Notes under the pieces: generated by a model
The model's input: only the letters and a program-made list of their open reading frames with translations
Databases searched by the model: none
Told to the model about the DNA's origin: nothing
Position numbers and translations under genes: made by a program
NCBI GenBank assembly: GCA_905201895.1
Contig: CAJKPX010000022.1
Span: 1 to 35,690 of the forward strand
DNA from: an uncultured Eubacteriales bacterium
Lineage (GTDB): Bacteria; Bacillota; Clostridia; Oscillospirales; CAG-272
Direction: 5' to 3'
DNA: 35,690 nucleotides
In this document: in pieces, positions 23,739-32,037 of the stretch
Position numbering within the stretch: position 1 is the first letter of the stretch
How the letters are laid out: each line of letters starts with the position of its first letter

Positions 23739-24248
23739 TTACAGAACCAGCGAAGGTGCGGTGTAGACTCTCGCCGCCAGCTCCTGATTAAGCATGTAAA
23801 GGCTCTTGGGGTCGGAGCCAAAAAGCTCCATCTTCGTGATCAGATCATTGGCGTTGGTTTCCTCCTCGCCCTGCTCCTTAACGAACCAATCAAGGAACTG
23901 CATGGTGCGGAAATCTCTTGCCTCATACGCTGCTGCATAAATATCGTTGATCAGAGAGGTCACGTATTCCTCATGCTCGAGTCCTGCTCGAAGCACGTCC
24001 ATGTGGCAGGTGATCGCCTTGTCGGGCTTTGCAATTGCCTCGAGTGTAACCTTCTGGTTCTCGTTTTGGAGGTACTGATAGAACAGCATTGCGTGGTCAC
24101 GCTCCTCCTGTGCCTGGACCTTATACCAATTTGCAAATCCGTCCAGACCCACGTCCTCAAAATAATTCGAGAAATCGAGATAGAGATATGCAGAATAAAA
24201 CTCCTTATTGATCTGCTGATTGAGCAGCTCGTGTACCTTTGCATTCAT
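23739..24248 (-). CDS. ftnA: Ferritin (FtnA-type)
   Basis: A 169-aa four-helix iron-storage protein that assembles a 24-subunit shell, oxidises Fe2+ and stores the mineral. All ferroxidase residues are present: E16, E49, H52, E93, Q126, E129, matching E. coli FtnA E17/E50/H53/E94/Q127/E130 shifted by one. GGAG stands about 9 nt before the ATG. It is monocistronic with its own promoter. Together with the flavodiiron protein downstream it fits iron and oxygen defence in an anaerobe. Confidence 0.96.
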   Translation of the reverse strand: MNAKVHELLNQQINKEFYSAYLYLDFSNYFEDVGLDGFANWYKVQAQEERDHAMLFYQYLQNENQKVTLEAIAKPDKAITCHMDVLRAGLEHEEYVTSLINDIYAAAYEARDFRTMQFLDWFVKEQGEEETNANDLITKMELFGSDPKSLYMLNQELAARVYTAPSLVL

Positions 24249-24293
24249 GACAGTCTTTCTCCTTTTTTCTTTTTTGTTGGACCTTACATAAAA

Positions 24294-24322
24294 AGTATAT
24301 CATATTTTTTTGAAAAAATCAA
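24294..24322 (-). promoter_or_regulatory. Ferritin promoter
   Basis: Minus-strand TTGATT (24317-24322), 17 nt, TATACT (24294-24299), about 46 nt before the start codon. No clear Fur or PerR palindrome is seen. Confidence 0.65.
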
Positions 24323-24370
24323 GCATCCGTGAAAAAAACATTTTGTATCGCCTTCAGTTATTCAAGCCAC

Positions 24371-25786
24371 TCAAGCTTCGATGTGCTCCTCTGCCCGAAC
24401 CTCTGCCTGAGGCTCGGCGGGCTGATCCTTACCGATGCGGCGCAGAACACGCACGAGCAGGATCGCACCGAGAGCGGCAGTGAGAATATTCACGCCAACG
24501 AAATTGAGCCAGATGCCGTCGAGCCCCAGCGGCCAGAGCGCACCGAGGAAAAAAACGGGAAAGACGAGTGCGGTGGAAACCGACATCACGGTTGCCAGAA
24601 CAGGCTTTTCGATTGCACTGAGAAAGCCCTGCGTGGTCACACCGAACCATCGGAACAGATAGGCAAAGCAAAAGAGCTTGATCGCACGCGCCGACTCGGT
24701 CAGAAGCAGAGTGTCACCCGAATTTGCAAAGAGCGATGCGACCGTATCCGAGAAGAAAAACAGGATCGAGGTGGACACCAACCCCACAACGGCGGTTCCG
24801 ATATAGGCACATTTGAGAATTTTTTTGACTCTGCCGTAGCTCTGCGCGCCCCAGTTGTAGCCAATGGCGGGCGAGAGCGAATCGCTGATGCCGTAGAGCA
24901 GCGGCCAGCAGAGGTCGCTCGAATACATCAGCACGGCGTAAACGGCAACTGCCGTGGTGCCGCCGCTCGCTCCCCAGGTTGCAGCCCCCAGAACCATGAG
25001 CGAAATATTCATCAGGATTGAGGTCACGCGCCCCGAGATATTACTTAAAAACACGGGCGAGCCGCAGGAGGCAATCTGCTTGATCAGCCCCATGCTGAAT
25101 TTGGGCTTTTGAAATTTGAGCAGCGTTTTCCCGCGCAAAAACGGGATCATCGCAACGATCGAGCAGAGCGACATAGCAAGCGATGCGGCAAGCGCCGAGC
25201 CTACCACGTCCATGTTAAGCCCGATCAGGAAGAAGGTGAGCAGAGCCAGCGTGACCAGGTTGGAGCAGATGTTGATCACCATGCTGGTTTTGACGTATCC
25301 GCAGATGCGCAGGTAATTATCCATTGCGAAGAAAATCGAAGCAAGCGGACCGCAAAGCGCACAGGTGCGCAGATAGCGCACCGAGGTGTCGAGCAGAACG
25401 TCGTCGGCTCCCATCATGCGGCAAAGCGGCTCTGCCGCAAAAAACATCACTGAGCCCATGAGCACCGATGCGGCAAAGATCATGAGCACCGAGCAGGAAA
25501 AGGCGTTGTTTGCTGCCTTGTAGTCCTTTCTGCCGAGCGCGATCGAGATCGGCACCGAGGCGCCAACGCCGATCAGGTCGGCAAGCGAAAAATTGATCAT
25601 GACGAGCGGCATGGCAATGTTGACGGCGGCAAATGCGCCCTCACCAAGTCTCTGACCGATAAAAGCCCCCTCGATGATGCTGTAAATCGACATGGCAAAC
25701 ATGCTGATCATGCCCGGGAGCGCAACGATAAAAAACAGTCTCCACGGCTTCATCGTGGCATACATGACTTCAGTATCGCGTTTCAT
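24371..25786 (-). CDS. MATE family exporter (MepA-like branch)
   Basis: A 471-aa membrane exporter, 12 predicted helices. PGMISMFAMSIYSIIEGAFIGQRLGEGAFAAVN is the typical first-half signature, with GVGASVPISIALGRKD following. The second half has SPAIGYNWGAQSYGRVKK. It resembles the MepA/YoeA-like branch. ATG 25786 has GGAGG 5 nt upstream; a TTG four codons earlier is not used. Promoter at 25865-25893. It lies head to tail with another, dissimilar MATE gene 134 nt upstream, but each has its own promoter. Confidence 0.92.
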   Translation of the reverse strand: MKRDTEVMYATMKPWRLFFIVALPGMISMFAMSIYSIIEGAFIGQRLGEGAFAAVNIAMPLVMINFSLADLIGVGASVPISIALGRKDYKAANNAFSCSVLMIFAASVLMGSVMFFAAEPLCRMMGADDVLLDTSVRYLRTCALCGPLASIFFAMDNYLRICGYVKTSMVINICSNLVTLALLTFFLIGLNMDVVGSALAASLAMSLCSIVAMIPFLRGKTLLKFQKPKFSMGLIKQIASCGSPVFLSNISGRVTSILMNISLMVLGAATWGASGGTTAVAVYAVLMYSSDLCWPLLYGISDSLSPAIGYNWGAQSYGRVKKILKCAYIGTAVVGLVSTSILFFFSDTVASLFANSGDTLLLTESARAIKLFCFAYLFRWFGVTTQGFLSAIEKPVLATVMSVSTALVFPVFFLGALWPLGLDGIWLNFVGVNILTAALGAILLVRVLRRIGKDQPAEPQAEVRAEEHIEA

Positions 25787-25864
25787 TCTCTCCTCCAATT
25801 GTCAGGTAACGCCCCACAGTCCAACGGAGCAGAAGCTGCGATGGACAGGTGGCACAACAGTATT

Positions 25865-25893
25865 ATTATAGCCTATACGGCGTATTTTGTCAA
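25865..25893 (-). promoter_or_regulatory. Promoter of the MATE gene at 24371
   Basis: Minus-strand TTGACA (25888-25893), 17 nt, TATAAT (25865-25870), about 79 nt before the start codon. Confidence 0.82.
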
Positions 25894-25919
25894 TAGTATT
25901 CAACCGAGGGTAGATCAGC

Positions 25920-27305
25920 CTATCCGCGCGTTGGGGCGATGCCCGTCTTTTTCCCTTTTTTCCACAGTCCCGTGAAATAAAAGACCAGACCGATAAAGAA
26001 GGGTGTGAAGCCTGCCAGCGCATCTCCGAGCCAGAAGCCGTAATGCTGCATATTGAGTGCAAGCCCGAACAGAAGCGCCAGACCGATGCGCATCACGATG
26101 CCGTCGAGGATCGCGGTGACGAAATTGATCCTGTAATTTCCGCTTCCGTTAATCAGCGCATTCATGATGGCGCGCATTGCTGCACCGAAAAAGAGCAGAA
26201 CGGCGATCGGAACATATCCCTTTGCAAGTGCGAGGACGTCCCCGTCTCCCTCGTCGGTGAAAATTCCAAAGATCTGCTCGGGAAAGAGGCAGATCAGAAG
26301 CGACATCACCAGCGCTACCGACAGTGTGATCAGGGCAAGATTTTTCAGGATCGCCTTGACGCGCCCAAATTCGCCTGCCACGATGTTCTGCCCCACCATC
26401 GTGGAGCCCGCTGTATTCATTGCCGCCGAAATCAGGTTGGAAATGCTCGACACCTTGTTCGCGATGCCCGCAAACGCCGAAACCGCAACGCCATAGGAAT
26501 TGATCCAGGAATTGACGAACAGCTTAGAAACCTGGATCGACGCCGTTTTGATCGCCATCGGCGTGCCGAGCTTAACAAGATCCCCCAGCATTTCACCGTC
26601 CCAACGTACGAAATCGCGGCGCGTCATGTTCAACTCAAACTCCGCCTTGTGGCGGATCAGAAACGCCGTGCAAATGAGAAAGCTTGTCGCCTGGCTGATC
26701 ACGGTTGCAAGTGCGGCGCCTCCCGCACCCATACCAAGTCCCACCACAAACACAAGGTCGAGAATGAGATTGGTGACGGCGGCAATGCTGATGAAGATAA
26801 AGGGATGCTTGGAGTCACCCATGCCGCGCAGGATCGCGCTGACTACGTTATAGCCGTAGATAAAAATCAAACCAACCGTGCAGACGGTGGAATAGGCAAC
26901 CGCCCCCTTCCACGCCGCCTCGGGCGTGTTCATCCATTTGAGGATCTGCTCCTGAAATAGCAATCCAAGCGTTGCCAGAACAAGCGATGCAAGTGCGAGA
27001 AATCCGCTCATCGTGCCGATGAAGCGACCGATCTTCTCCTTTTCCTTCGCGCCGATGTACCGAGCGATCAAAATCTGTCCCGCATTGGCAAAGCCCATTG
27101 CAACGAAGGTGAGAAAATGCGTCACATCACCGCCAACCGACACCGCCGAGGTGCCCGCCTTGCCGAGCACGTTTCCAACCACGATCATGTCCACCATGTT
27201 GTAGACAACCTGAAGCAGGTTGGAAAGAAATAGCGGCAGTGCAAAGCTGATGAGCTGTCTTGATATATTTCCCTGTGTAAAATCCTTGATCTGTGAACGG
27301 TTCAT
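25920..27305 (-). CDS. MATE family exporter (NorM/DinF-like)
   Basis: A 461-aa membrane exporter starting at ATG 27305 (MNRSQIKDFTQGNISRQL). The longer frame adds 27 residues through the promoter region and is rejected. LPLFLSNLLQVVYNMVDMIVVGNVLGKAG and GQILIARYIGAKEKEKIG mark the first half, VSKLFVNSWINSYG and STMVGQNIVAGE the second. The ribosome site is poor (GGGGG about 12 nt away), suggesting modest expression. Fourth MATE gene in the window; the four differ from each other too much to be recent duplicates. Confidence 0.92.
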   Translation of the reverse strand: MNRSQIKDFTQGNISRQLISFALPLFLSNLLQVVYNMVDMIVVGNVLGKAGTSAVSVGGDVTHFLTFVAMGFANAGQILIARYIGAKEKEKIGRFIGTMSGFLALASLVLATLGLLFQEQILKWMNTPEAAWKGAVAYSTVCTVGLIFIYGYNVVSAILRGMGDSKHPFIFISIAAVTNLILDLVFVVGLGMGAGGAALATVISQATSFLICTAFLIRHKAEFELNMTRRDFVRWDGEMLGDLVKLGTPMAIKTASIQVSKLFVNSWINSYGVAVSAFAGIANKVSSISNLISAAMNTAGSTMVGQNIVAGEFGRVKAILKNLALITLSVALVMSLLICLFPEQIFGIFTDEGDGDVLALAKGYVPIAVLLFFGAAMRAIMNALINGSGNYRINFVTAILDGIVMRIGLALLFGLALNMQHYGFWLGDALAGFTPFFIGLVFYFTGLWKKGKKTGIAPTRG

Positions 27306-27344
27306 GAAAACGCCCGGCCCCCATCCCTTGCAACATTCCCGTCT

Positions 27345-27350
27345 ATTATA
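27345..27350 (-). promoter_or_regulatory. Extended -10 box of the MATE gene at 25920
   Basis: Minus-strand TGGTATAAT; no good -35 hexamer is visible 17 nt upstream, which fits an extended -10 promoter. Confidence 0.6.
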
Positions 27351-27440
27351 CCATATTTTCCCAAAAAAAGCAAGCAACGCAGGCAATTTGCAGTTAACTT
27401 TTCATCAAATAAAAAAGATAAAAAAATTAGAGCAAAGGTC

Positions 27441-27469
27441 TTGTATTTTTTTAGTCTTTATGATATAAT
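27441..27469 (+). promoter_or_regulatory. Promoter of the ArsR-type regulator
   Basis: TTGTAT (27441-27446), 17 nt, TATAAT (27464-27469), ending 32 nt before the start codon. Confidence 0.7.
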
Positions 27470-27501
27470 ACACATAAAAAGAATACGGAGTGTGACAAGA
27501 T

Positions 27502-28545
27502 ATGATGAATGTGAAAATTTTGAAGAATCCCGGATATCTCTACGATCTGCAATACCTGTTTTATCTGCATTTCAATCAAGATCTTTGCATGAAGGAAAAG
27601 CATGCTGACGCAGAGCATCTGCAGGCGATTATGCAGTATTTCGGCGAAATTCCAAGCGAGCTCTACGTGTTCTATCACGCAATCTCCAACGGGCGCTGCA
27701 TGATGACCACGCACTATCTCCACCCCTATTCCAAGCTCTTTTCAGATGAGTTTGATTTTGCATATTTCCGCCGACTGCTCACCGACCGCAATCTGCTCGT
27801 TCGCAACGTGATCCGTTTTTACCTTTTCGAGCTCTCCGAGGAGGAAGTGGATGCGTGCGCTGCCTCCAATGCGCCCCTCTTTGCAGCCATCAAGGCGTCG
27901 GGTTATTCGGATGAGGAGAAGAGCCGCCTCTATGAGTTCTTCATTGACCCCGTGCCCTATATTCAAACGTTGGAATACGAGCTGCTTCAAAAAGAGCTCC
28001 TGCTTTCCGCCTACTACAAGGACAACTACCACAAGATTCTGGATGCCCACAACAATCTGACCGCCGAGGCAATTCGCGAGTCGATCAAGGGGTTTCACGA
28101 AAAAAACGAGATTCCCGAAAACGCGCCTGCAACCGTTTCCTTCTGTCTGCTGAACAATTACATGGTTTCGCTTGCTTACGATGCGGGTGAATTGCGCTAT
28201 CTGCTCGGAAATGATTACGTTTCGATCGTGGATAAGCTCGTGAAGGAGAAAAACACGATGCCGCTCGAGGACCTTTGCGATGCACTCAGCGAAACGAGTC
28301 GCGTGCAGATTCTGCGCCTGATGCTTGAGCGCGAGGAGCTGACCTGCAAGGACCTGGAAAAGGCGTTCCAATTCTCGGGTTCAACCGCCTACCACCATAT
28401 CACGATTCTCACGCGCGCAGGTGCCGTGAAGATCAGAAGCATCGGAAAGACCATCTGTTACAGCATCAACCGCCCCTTCTTCGATGCACTCAGATACCGC
28501 CTTTTGGAGTTCTCCAACGGCGAGGAATTCTTCCGCAAGCCCTGA
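27502..28545 (+). CDS. Winged-helix (ArsR-type) regulator with unknown N-terminal region
   Basis: A 347-aa protein. Residues about 255-340 form an ArsR-like winged helix: LCDALSETSRVQILRLMLEREELTCKDLEKAFQFSGSTAYHHITILTRAGAVKIRSIGKTICYSI. The first 250 residues are predicted mostly helical and match nothing I recognise. No metal-binding Cys/His motif is seen in the HTH part, so a metal sensor is unlikely. GGAG is 11 nt before the ATG. It is monocistronic, with its own promoter and a strong terminator. The N-terminal region may sense a ligand or partner; this is inference. The target genes are not evident from context. Confidence 0.75.
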   Translation: MMNVKILKNPGYLYDLQYLFYLHFNQDLCMKEKHADAEHLQAIMQYFGEIPSELYVFYHAISNGRCMMTTHYLHPYSKLFSDEFDFAYFRRLLTDRNLLVRNVIRFYLFELSEEEVDACAASNAPLFAAIKASGYSDEEKSRLYEFFIDPVPYIQTLEYELLQKELLLSAYYKDNYHKILDAHNNLTAEAIRESIKGFHEKNEIPENAPATVSFCLLNNYMVSLAYDAGELRYLLGNDYVSIVDKLVKEKNTMPLEDLCDALSETSRVQILRLMLEREELTCKDLEKAFQFSGSTAYHHITILTRAGAVKIRSIGKTICYSINRPFFDALRYRLLEFSNGEEFFRKP

Positions 28546-28571
28546 AAAATCCAACATCATGCATACAAATC

Positions 28572-28614
28572 AAAAAGCCTCTCGCGACATTCTCCTGTCG
28601 CGAGAGGCTTTTTT
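28572..28614. terminator. Bidirectional terminator
   Basis: AAAAAGCCTCTCGCGACA...TGTCGCGAGAGGCTTTTTT: a perfect long stem with A- and T-runs, shared by the ArsR-type gene (plus) and the flavodiiron operon (minus). Confidence 0.92.
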
Positions 28615-28623
28615 GTGCAGTTG

Positions 28624-29100
28624 TTACGATTCGGTCACGAGTTTTCCGCAGATATGCTCGGGGCGAAGTCGCAACAGCAGAGTCGCCTTTGCAGAGCGTG
28701 CAACCTCCCCGCGGATATACACCATATCCTGCGTGAATTTTTTGGATAGAGGCACCGTGATGTGTACCACCGTGTCGAGATCGTCGATCACCTCGATGCG
28801 ACCGAACACGATCACGCTGCGCACGCGGTATGCCCACTCCCCTGCCTCGCGCTCGCCCTGCTCGGTGACGCAGAAGGACACCCGATCCGAGCGTTGGATG
28901 GCATCCAAGCGGTGTCCGCTCCGTCCGCAATGAAAATAGATGCAACCGTCCTCGGGATTGTAATAGTGATTCATCGGCATCGCATATGGATAGCCGTCAT
29001 CGCCGTTGACAGCAAGCACGCCGCGCGTCTCACGTTTGAGCAGCTCGATGCATTCGTCGGGCGAGATACCCTGCTTTTTTCGGGTCAGTTCTCGGAACAT
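28624..29100 (-). CDS. Pyridoxamine 5'-phosphate oxidase-like flavoprotein (NimA-like)
   Basis: A 158-aa split-barrel protein that should bind FMN. MFRELTRKKQGIS, RGVLAVNGDDGYPYAMPMNHYY, IYFHCGRSGHRLDAIQRSDRVSFCV and WAYRVRSVIVFGRI are typical of the Nim (5-nitroimidazole resistance) subgroup of clostridial PNPOx-like proteins. The natural substrate of most members is unknown, so drug resistance is not claimed. GGAGA is 7 nt before the ATG. Last gene of the flavodiiron-ZIP operon, 26 nt after the ZIP gene. Confidence 0.85.
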   Translation of the reverse strand: MFRELTRKKQGISPDECIELLKRETRGVLAVNGDDGYPYAMPMNHYYNPEDGCIYFHCGRSGHRLDAIQRSDRVSFCVTEQGEREAGEWAYRVRSVIVFGRIEVIDDLDTVVHITVPLSKKFTQDMVYIRGEVARSAKATLLLRLRPEHICGKLVTES

Positions 29101-29126
29101 ATCGGTCTCCTTTGGATCAAATTTTA

Positions 29127-29885
29127 TTACCCGAGGAAGAAATCAAAGGTGAGCATCACGCAAAAGCCGACAAGGAGTGCATAGGTTGCGGCGCGCTCGT
29201 GCCCATGGGCATGTGTTTCGGGGATCATTTCGTCGCTGATGACGTAGAGCATCGTTCCCGCAGCAAAAGCAAGCGCAAACGGTAGGATCGCGGTGGAAAT
29301 CGAAATGGCAAAATAACCGATCAGGGTACCAACAACCTCGATCACACCCGTGAGGAGTGCGATCAAAAGCGTGCGACGTCGGCTCACCCCAGCCGCCAGC
29401 ATGGGGGCGATGATCACCATGCCCTCGGGAATATTCTGCAGTGCAATGCCGCCCGCCACCGTAATCGCCTGTGCGACGTTTTCGGTGCCGAAGCTGACGC
29501 CTGCCGCAATGCCCTCGGGAAAATTGTGAATGGCAATTGCGATCACAAACAAAAACACCTTGTTGATCCGTCGGGTCTGCTCGGGGTGAGTCTCCCCCTC
29601 GGTGCCAATCAAACGGTGCAGATGCGGAACGAGCTTGTCAATGAGATTGAGGCAGCCCGCGCCGCAGAAAATACCGATCACGGTAATCACAATGCCGTAG
29701 CGTCCACCGAACTCGAGCGATGGCACAACAAGCCCCAGCACTGCTGCCGCGAGCATGACACCTGCGGCGAATGAGAGCACCACGTCATGAAAGCGGTGCG
29801 ATATTTTTTTGAAGAGAAAGCCGATCAGCGCACCGATCACGGTGGCACCGCCAACGCCGATCGCAGTCAGCAGAACTGCACGCAT
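29127..29885 (-). CDS. ZIP family metal transporter (ZupT-like)
   Basis: A 252-aa membrane protein, eight predicted helices, that imports Zn2+ or other divalent metals such as Fe2+ or Mn2+. The metal-site helices carry HNFPEG (about 120-125) and QNIPEG (150-155), and a His/Glu-rich loop (HLHRLIGTEGETHPEQ) precedes them. Start 29885 is preferred: it lies 17 nt after the flavodiiron stop with GGTGGGA upstream. A frame start at 29924 would overlap the previous gene. Operon context with an iron enzyme hints at iron or zinc supply, but the metal is not decided by sequence. Confidence 0.9.
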   Translation of the reverse strand: MRAVLLTAIGVGGATVIGALIGFLFKKISHRFHDVVLSFAAGVMLAAAVLGLVVPSLEFGGRYGIVITVIGIFCGAGCLNLIDKLVPHLHRLIGTEGETHPEQTRRINKVFLFVIAIAIHNFPEGIAAGVSFGTENVAQAITVAGGIALQNIPEGMVIIAPMLAAGVSRRRTLLIALLTGVIEVVGTLIGYFAISISTAILPFALAFAAGTMLYVISDEMIPETHAHGHERAATYALLVGFCVMLTFDFFLG

Positions 29886-29901
29886 AATGTCCCACCCGAT
29901 C

Positions 29902-31059
29902 TTAACGGCAGAGCTCGTCGGCAAGTGCGGCGATCTGTGCGCGGTTTTCGTCGGTCATTGCCGAGCGGATGGTGACAGTGGTTTCGGTGTAGGCGATATT
30001 TTTGCTTCCCTCGAGCATCTTGCGGATTTCCTTTGCCGCCATGGGAGCCCAGCTGCCGTTCTCAATGATGCCAACCGTGCGGTTTTGGAAATTGCGCTCG
30101 GTGAGTTCATGGAGAAACTCGCGCATAAAGGGGAACATCTCGCCGTTGTAGGTGGTGGTTGCAAGCGCAATTTTTCCATAACGGAACGCATCCTCGACTG
30201 CCTCTGCCATATCGCATCTTGCCAGATCGTTGACGGCAACCTTGGGACATCCACGATGCTTGAGCTCATCGGCAAGCAGGAGTGCTGCACGGCGCGTGTT
30301 GCCGTAAACCGACGTATACGCGATCACAACGCCCTCGCTCTCCACGCCGTAGCTTGTCCAGGTTTGATAGAGTCCGAGATAATAGGAAAGATTTTCGGAA
30401 AGAACGGGGCCGTGAAGCGGGCAGATGATCGAAATATCGAATCCTGCCACCGCATCCAGAAGCTTTTTCGCCTGTGCGCCGTATTTTCCAACGATACCGA
30501 AATAATATCTGCGCGCCTCGCATGCCCAATCCTCCTCCACGTCGAGCGCGCCGAACTTACCGAACGCGTCTGCAGAGAACAAAACCTTGTCGCATGCATC
30601 ATAAGTAACAATCACCTCGGGCCAATGCACCATCGGTGCCGAGACAAAGGAGAGCTCATGCTTGCCGAGCGAAAGCGTGTCCCCACTCTTGACCGTAATG
30701 CGGCGATCGGGATAGTCGACTCCGAAAAACTGCTTCATGATGATGAACGCACGCTCGGAGGCAACCACGGTTGCGCTCGGATAGGCGGTCATGAAGGCGG
30801 TGATATTGGAGGAATGGTCGGGCTCCATATGCTGAACAATCAGATAGTCGGGCGTGCGTCCGTCAAGCGCCCCTTTGAGGTTTGCAAGCCACTCGTCGCC
30901 AAAGCGTGCGTCGACCGAGTCCATCACGGCGATCTTTTCGTCCAGGATCACGTAGGAATTATATGCCATACCGTTGGGAACGCTGTACTGCCCCTCAAAA
31001 AGGTCGAGCAGGTGATCGTTGACGCCAACGTAGCGGATATCGGTGGTAATTTTCATCAT
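29902..31059 (-). CDS. Flavodiiron protein (O2/NO reductase)
   Basis: A 385-aa cytoplasmic A-type flavoprotein. The metallo-beta-lactamase-like domain (1-240) has every diiron ligand: HMEPDH (H77, E79, D81, H82), H145, D164 and H216. A flavodoxin domain (about 243-385, starting YTSVYGNTRRAA) binds FMN. Such proteins reduce O2 to water, or NO to N2O, with electrons from rubredoxin, protecting anaerobes. No rubredoxin or NADH reductase is fused or adjacent. AAGGA precedes the first of two ATGs by 6 nt. First gene of a three-gene operon with the ZIP transporter and Nim-like protein. Confidence 0.96.
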   Translation of the reverse strand: MMKITTDIRYVGVNDHLLDLFEGQYSVPNGMAYNSYVILDEKIAVMDSVDARFGDEWLANLKGALDGRTPDYLIVQHMEPDHSSNITAFMTAYPSATVVASERAFIIMKQFFGVDYPDRRITVKSGDTLSLGKHELSFVSAPMVHWPEVIVTYDACDKVLFSADAFGKFGALDVEEDWACEARRYYFGIVGKYGAQAKKLLDAVAGFDISIICPLHGPVLSENLSYYLGLYQTWTSYGVESEGVVIAYTSVYGNTRRAALLLADELKHRGCPKVAVNDLARCDMAEAVEDAFRYGKIALATTTYNGEMFPFMREFLHELTERNFQNRTVGIIENGSWAPMAAKEIRKMLEGSKNIAYTETTVTIRSAMTDENRAQIAALADELCR

Positions 31060-31092
31060 AAAAATTCCTTTCGGTTAATTTTTTATCATCTC

Positions 31093-31121
31093 ATTATAAC
31101 ACTTTTTTCAAAAAAAATCAA
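31093..31121 (-). promoter_or_regulatory. Promoter of the flavodiiron operon
   Basis: Minus-strand TTGATT (31116-31121), 17 nt, TATAAT (31093-31098), about 34 nt before the start codon. Confidence 0.78.
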
Positions 31122-31199
31122 TACTCAAATTCTGCATTCCAAAGCGTTCTTTGGAAAAGACTCGGCACCGCTCGTCGAAAAAAGCGGAACAACCAATCA

Positions 31200-31320
31200 A
31201 AACCACCGGTTCAACCGGTGGTTTGCAAAGCCCCTATAAGGGGCTATTACCGGCTTAACCCCTAAAAGGGGCACTGAATTATATTATCGCATCACACGCA
31301 CTGCAACCCGTAAACGGGTA
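31200..31320. repeat. Cluster of short palindromes
   Basis: Consecutive perfect hairpins: AAACCACCGGT-TCA-ACCGGTGGTTT (31200-31224), AGCCCCTATAAGGGGCT (31229-31245), ACCCCTAAAAGGGG (about 31259-31272) and ACCCGTAAACGGGT (about 31307-31320). They look like dispersed clostridial palindromic repeats, possibly ends or relics of an IS200/IS605-type element. No transposase is present. There is no gene in 31060-31587. Confidence 0.6.
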
Positions 31321-31326
31321 ACTACA

Positions 31327-31446
31327 AAAGGCTCCCTTGTGTAAAGGGAGCTGGCACCGAAGGTGACTGAGGGATTGTTTTTAGCTTTTCACAACCCCTC
31401 CGTATCGCTTCGCGATCCACCTCCCCTTACACAGGGGAGGCTTTCT
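31327..31446. mobile_element. MITE-like dispersed element, about 120 bp
   Basis: The ends are inverted near-copies. The left reads AAGGCTCCCTTGTGTAAAGG, and the right, reversed, reads AAGCCTCCCCTGTGTAAGGG. Each end forms its own hairpin (31332-31350 and 31421-31439). The interior holds CACCGAAGGTG and ATCGCTTCGCGAT palindromes. I recall this CTCCCTTTACACAAGGGAG sequence as an abundant dispersed repeat of gut Clostridia. It has no coding capacity. Confidence 0.7.
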
Positions 31447-31535
31447 TTTGGGCTTGCTTTTAGCTCGCCCTTCTTTTTGTAGCTCCGCTCGTCTACCGCT
31501 CCCCCAGTAGAACTGGGGGGTTATTTTGGACACAC

Positions 31536-31577
31536 AAAAAAAGGAATTCCCACACACAGTGGGAATTCCTTTTTTTG
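31536..31577 (-). terminator. Terminator of the aconitase X operon
   Basis: AAAAAAAGGAATTCCCAC / GTGGGAATTCCTTTTTTT: a perfect 18-bp stem with a 5-nt loop directly after the small-subunit gene. T-runs on both strands. Confidence 0.92.
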
Positions 31578-31587
31578 GCAATTTTGG

Positions 31588-32037
31588 TCAACCGACCTCC
31601 ACGATGCCGTTCTCCTTGACGGTGACCGTCATGCCCTCCTTGACGTAGGAGAGAAACTCCTCGCCAAGCGAGTCGATCACGGGCATCTTGACATCCTCGA
31701 GCCAAACGTCAGCCAGGATTACGCCCGCGCCTGCGAGCGAGTCGATGGGCTGAGAAAAGAGCATGCACGCCGGCTGTCTTTTCATGGCGCACGCGCAGTA
31801 GAGCACGAGTCCACCCGTGGTCGAGCCGATGGTCTGCGGCAGGCAAAGTGCCTTGCCCGCCATCTTTCTGCCGTAAAGATCGGGGTTGTTCTGGTCTCCG
31901 CAGGTTGCCTGCTTGTCACCGAACTGCAAAGCCTTCTGGAAGGATGCAAGGGTATTCAGTCCCCCGTGAGAAACGATTGCCTCTGCCGTGACGCTACCGG
32001 GCGCCACAACTCTGCCTTGAAACTGCTTCATTTTCAT
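31588..32037 (-). CDS. Aconitase X swivel domain (small subunit, DUF126)
   Basis: A 149-aa small subunit of the aconitase superfamily. It carries the conserved LPQTIGSTTGG (67-76) whose Ser (S72) belongs to the active site shared with the large subunit. Its start overlaps the large-subunit stop as ATGA; a second in-frame ATG two codons on is better spaced from AAGGGGG. Known AcnX enzymes are cis-3-hydroxyproline dehydratases in bacteria and mevalonate-5-phosphate dehydratases in archaea. In this setting the former type, or an unknown hydro-lyase, is more likely. Confidence 0.9.
   Translation of the reverse strand: MKMKQFQGRVVAPGSVTAEAIVSHGGLNTLASFQKALQFGDKQATCGDQNNPDLYGRKMAGKALCLPQTIGSTTGGLVLYCACAMKRQPACMLFSQPIDSLAGAGVILADVWLEDVKMPVIDSLGEEFLSYVKEGMTVTVKENGIVEVG

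Noticed and set aside
24371..27305. The two adjacent MATE genes as a recent tandem duplication
   Set aside because: Their signatures and loop motifs belong to different MATE branches and each has its own promoter.
29809..31239. Plus-strand frame opposite the flavodiiron and ZIP genes
   Set aside because: Covers two well-identified genes in antisense and has no ribosome site or family.
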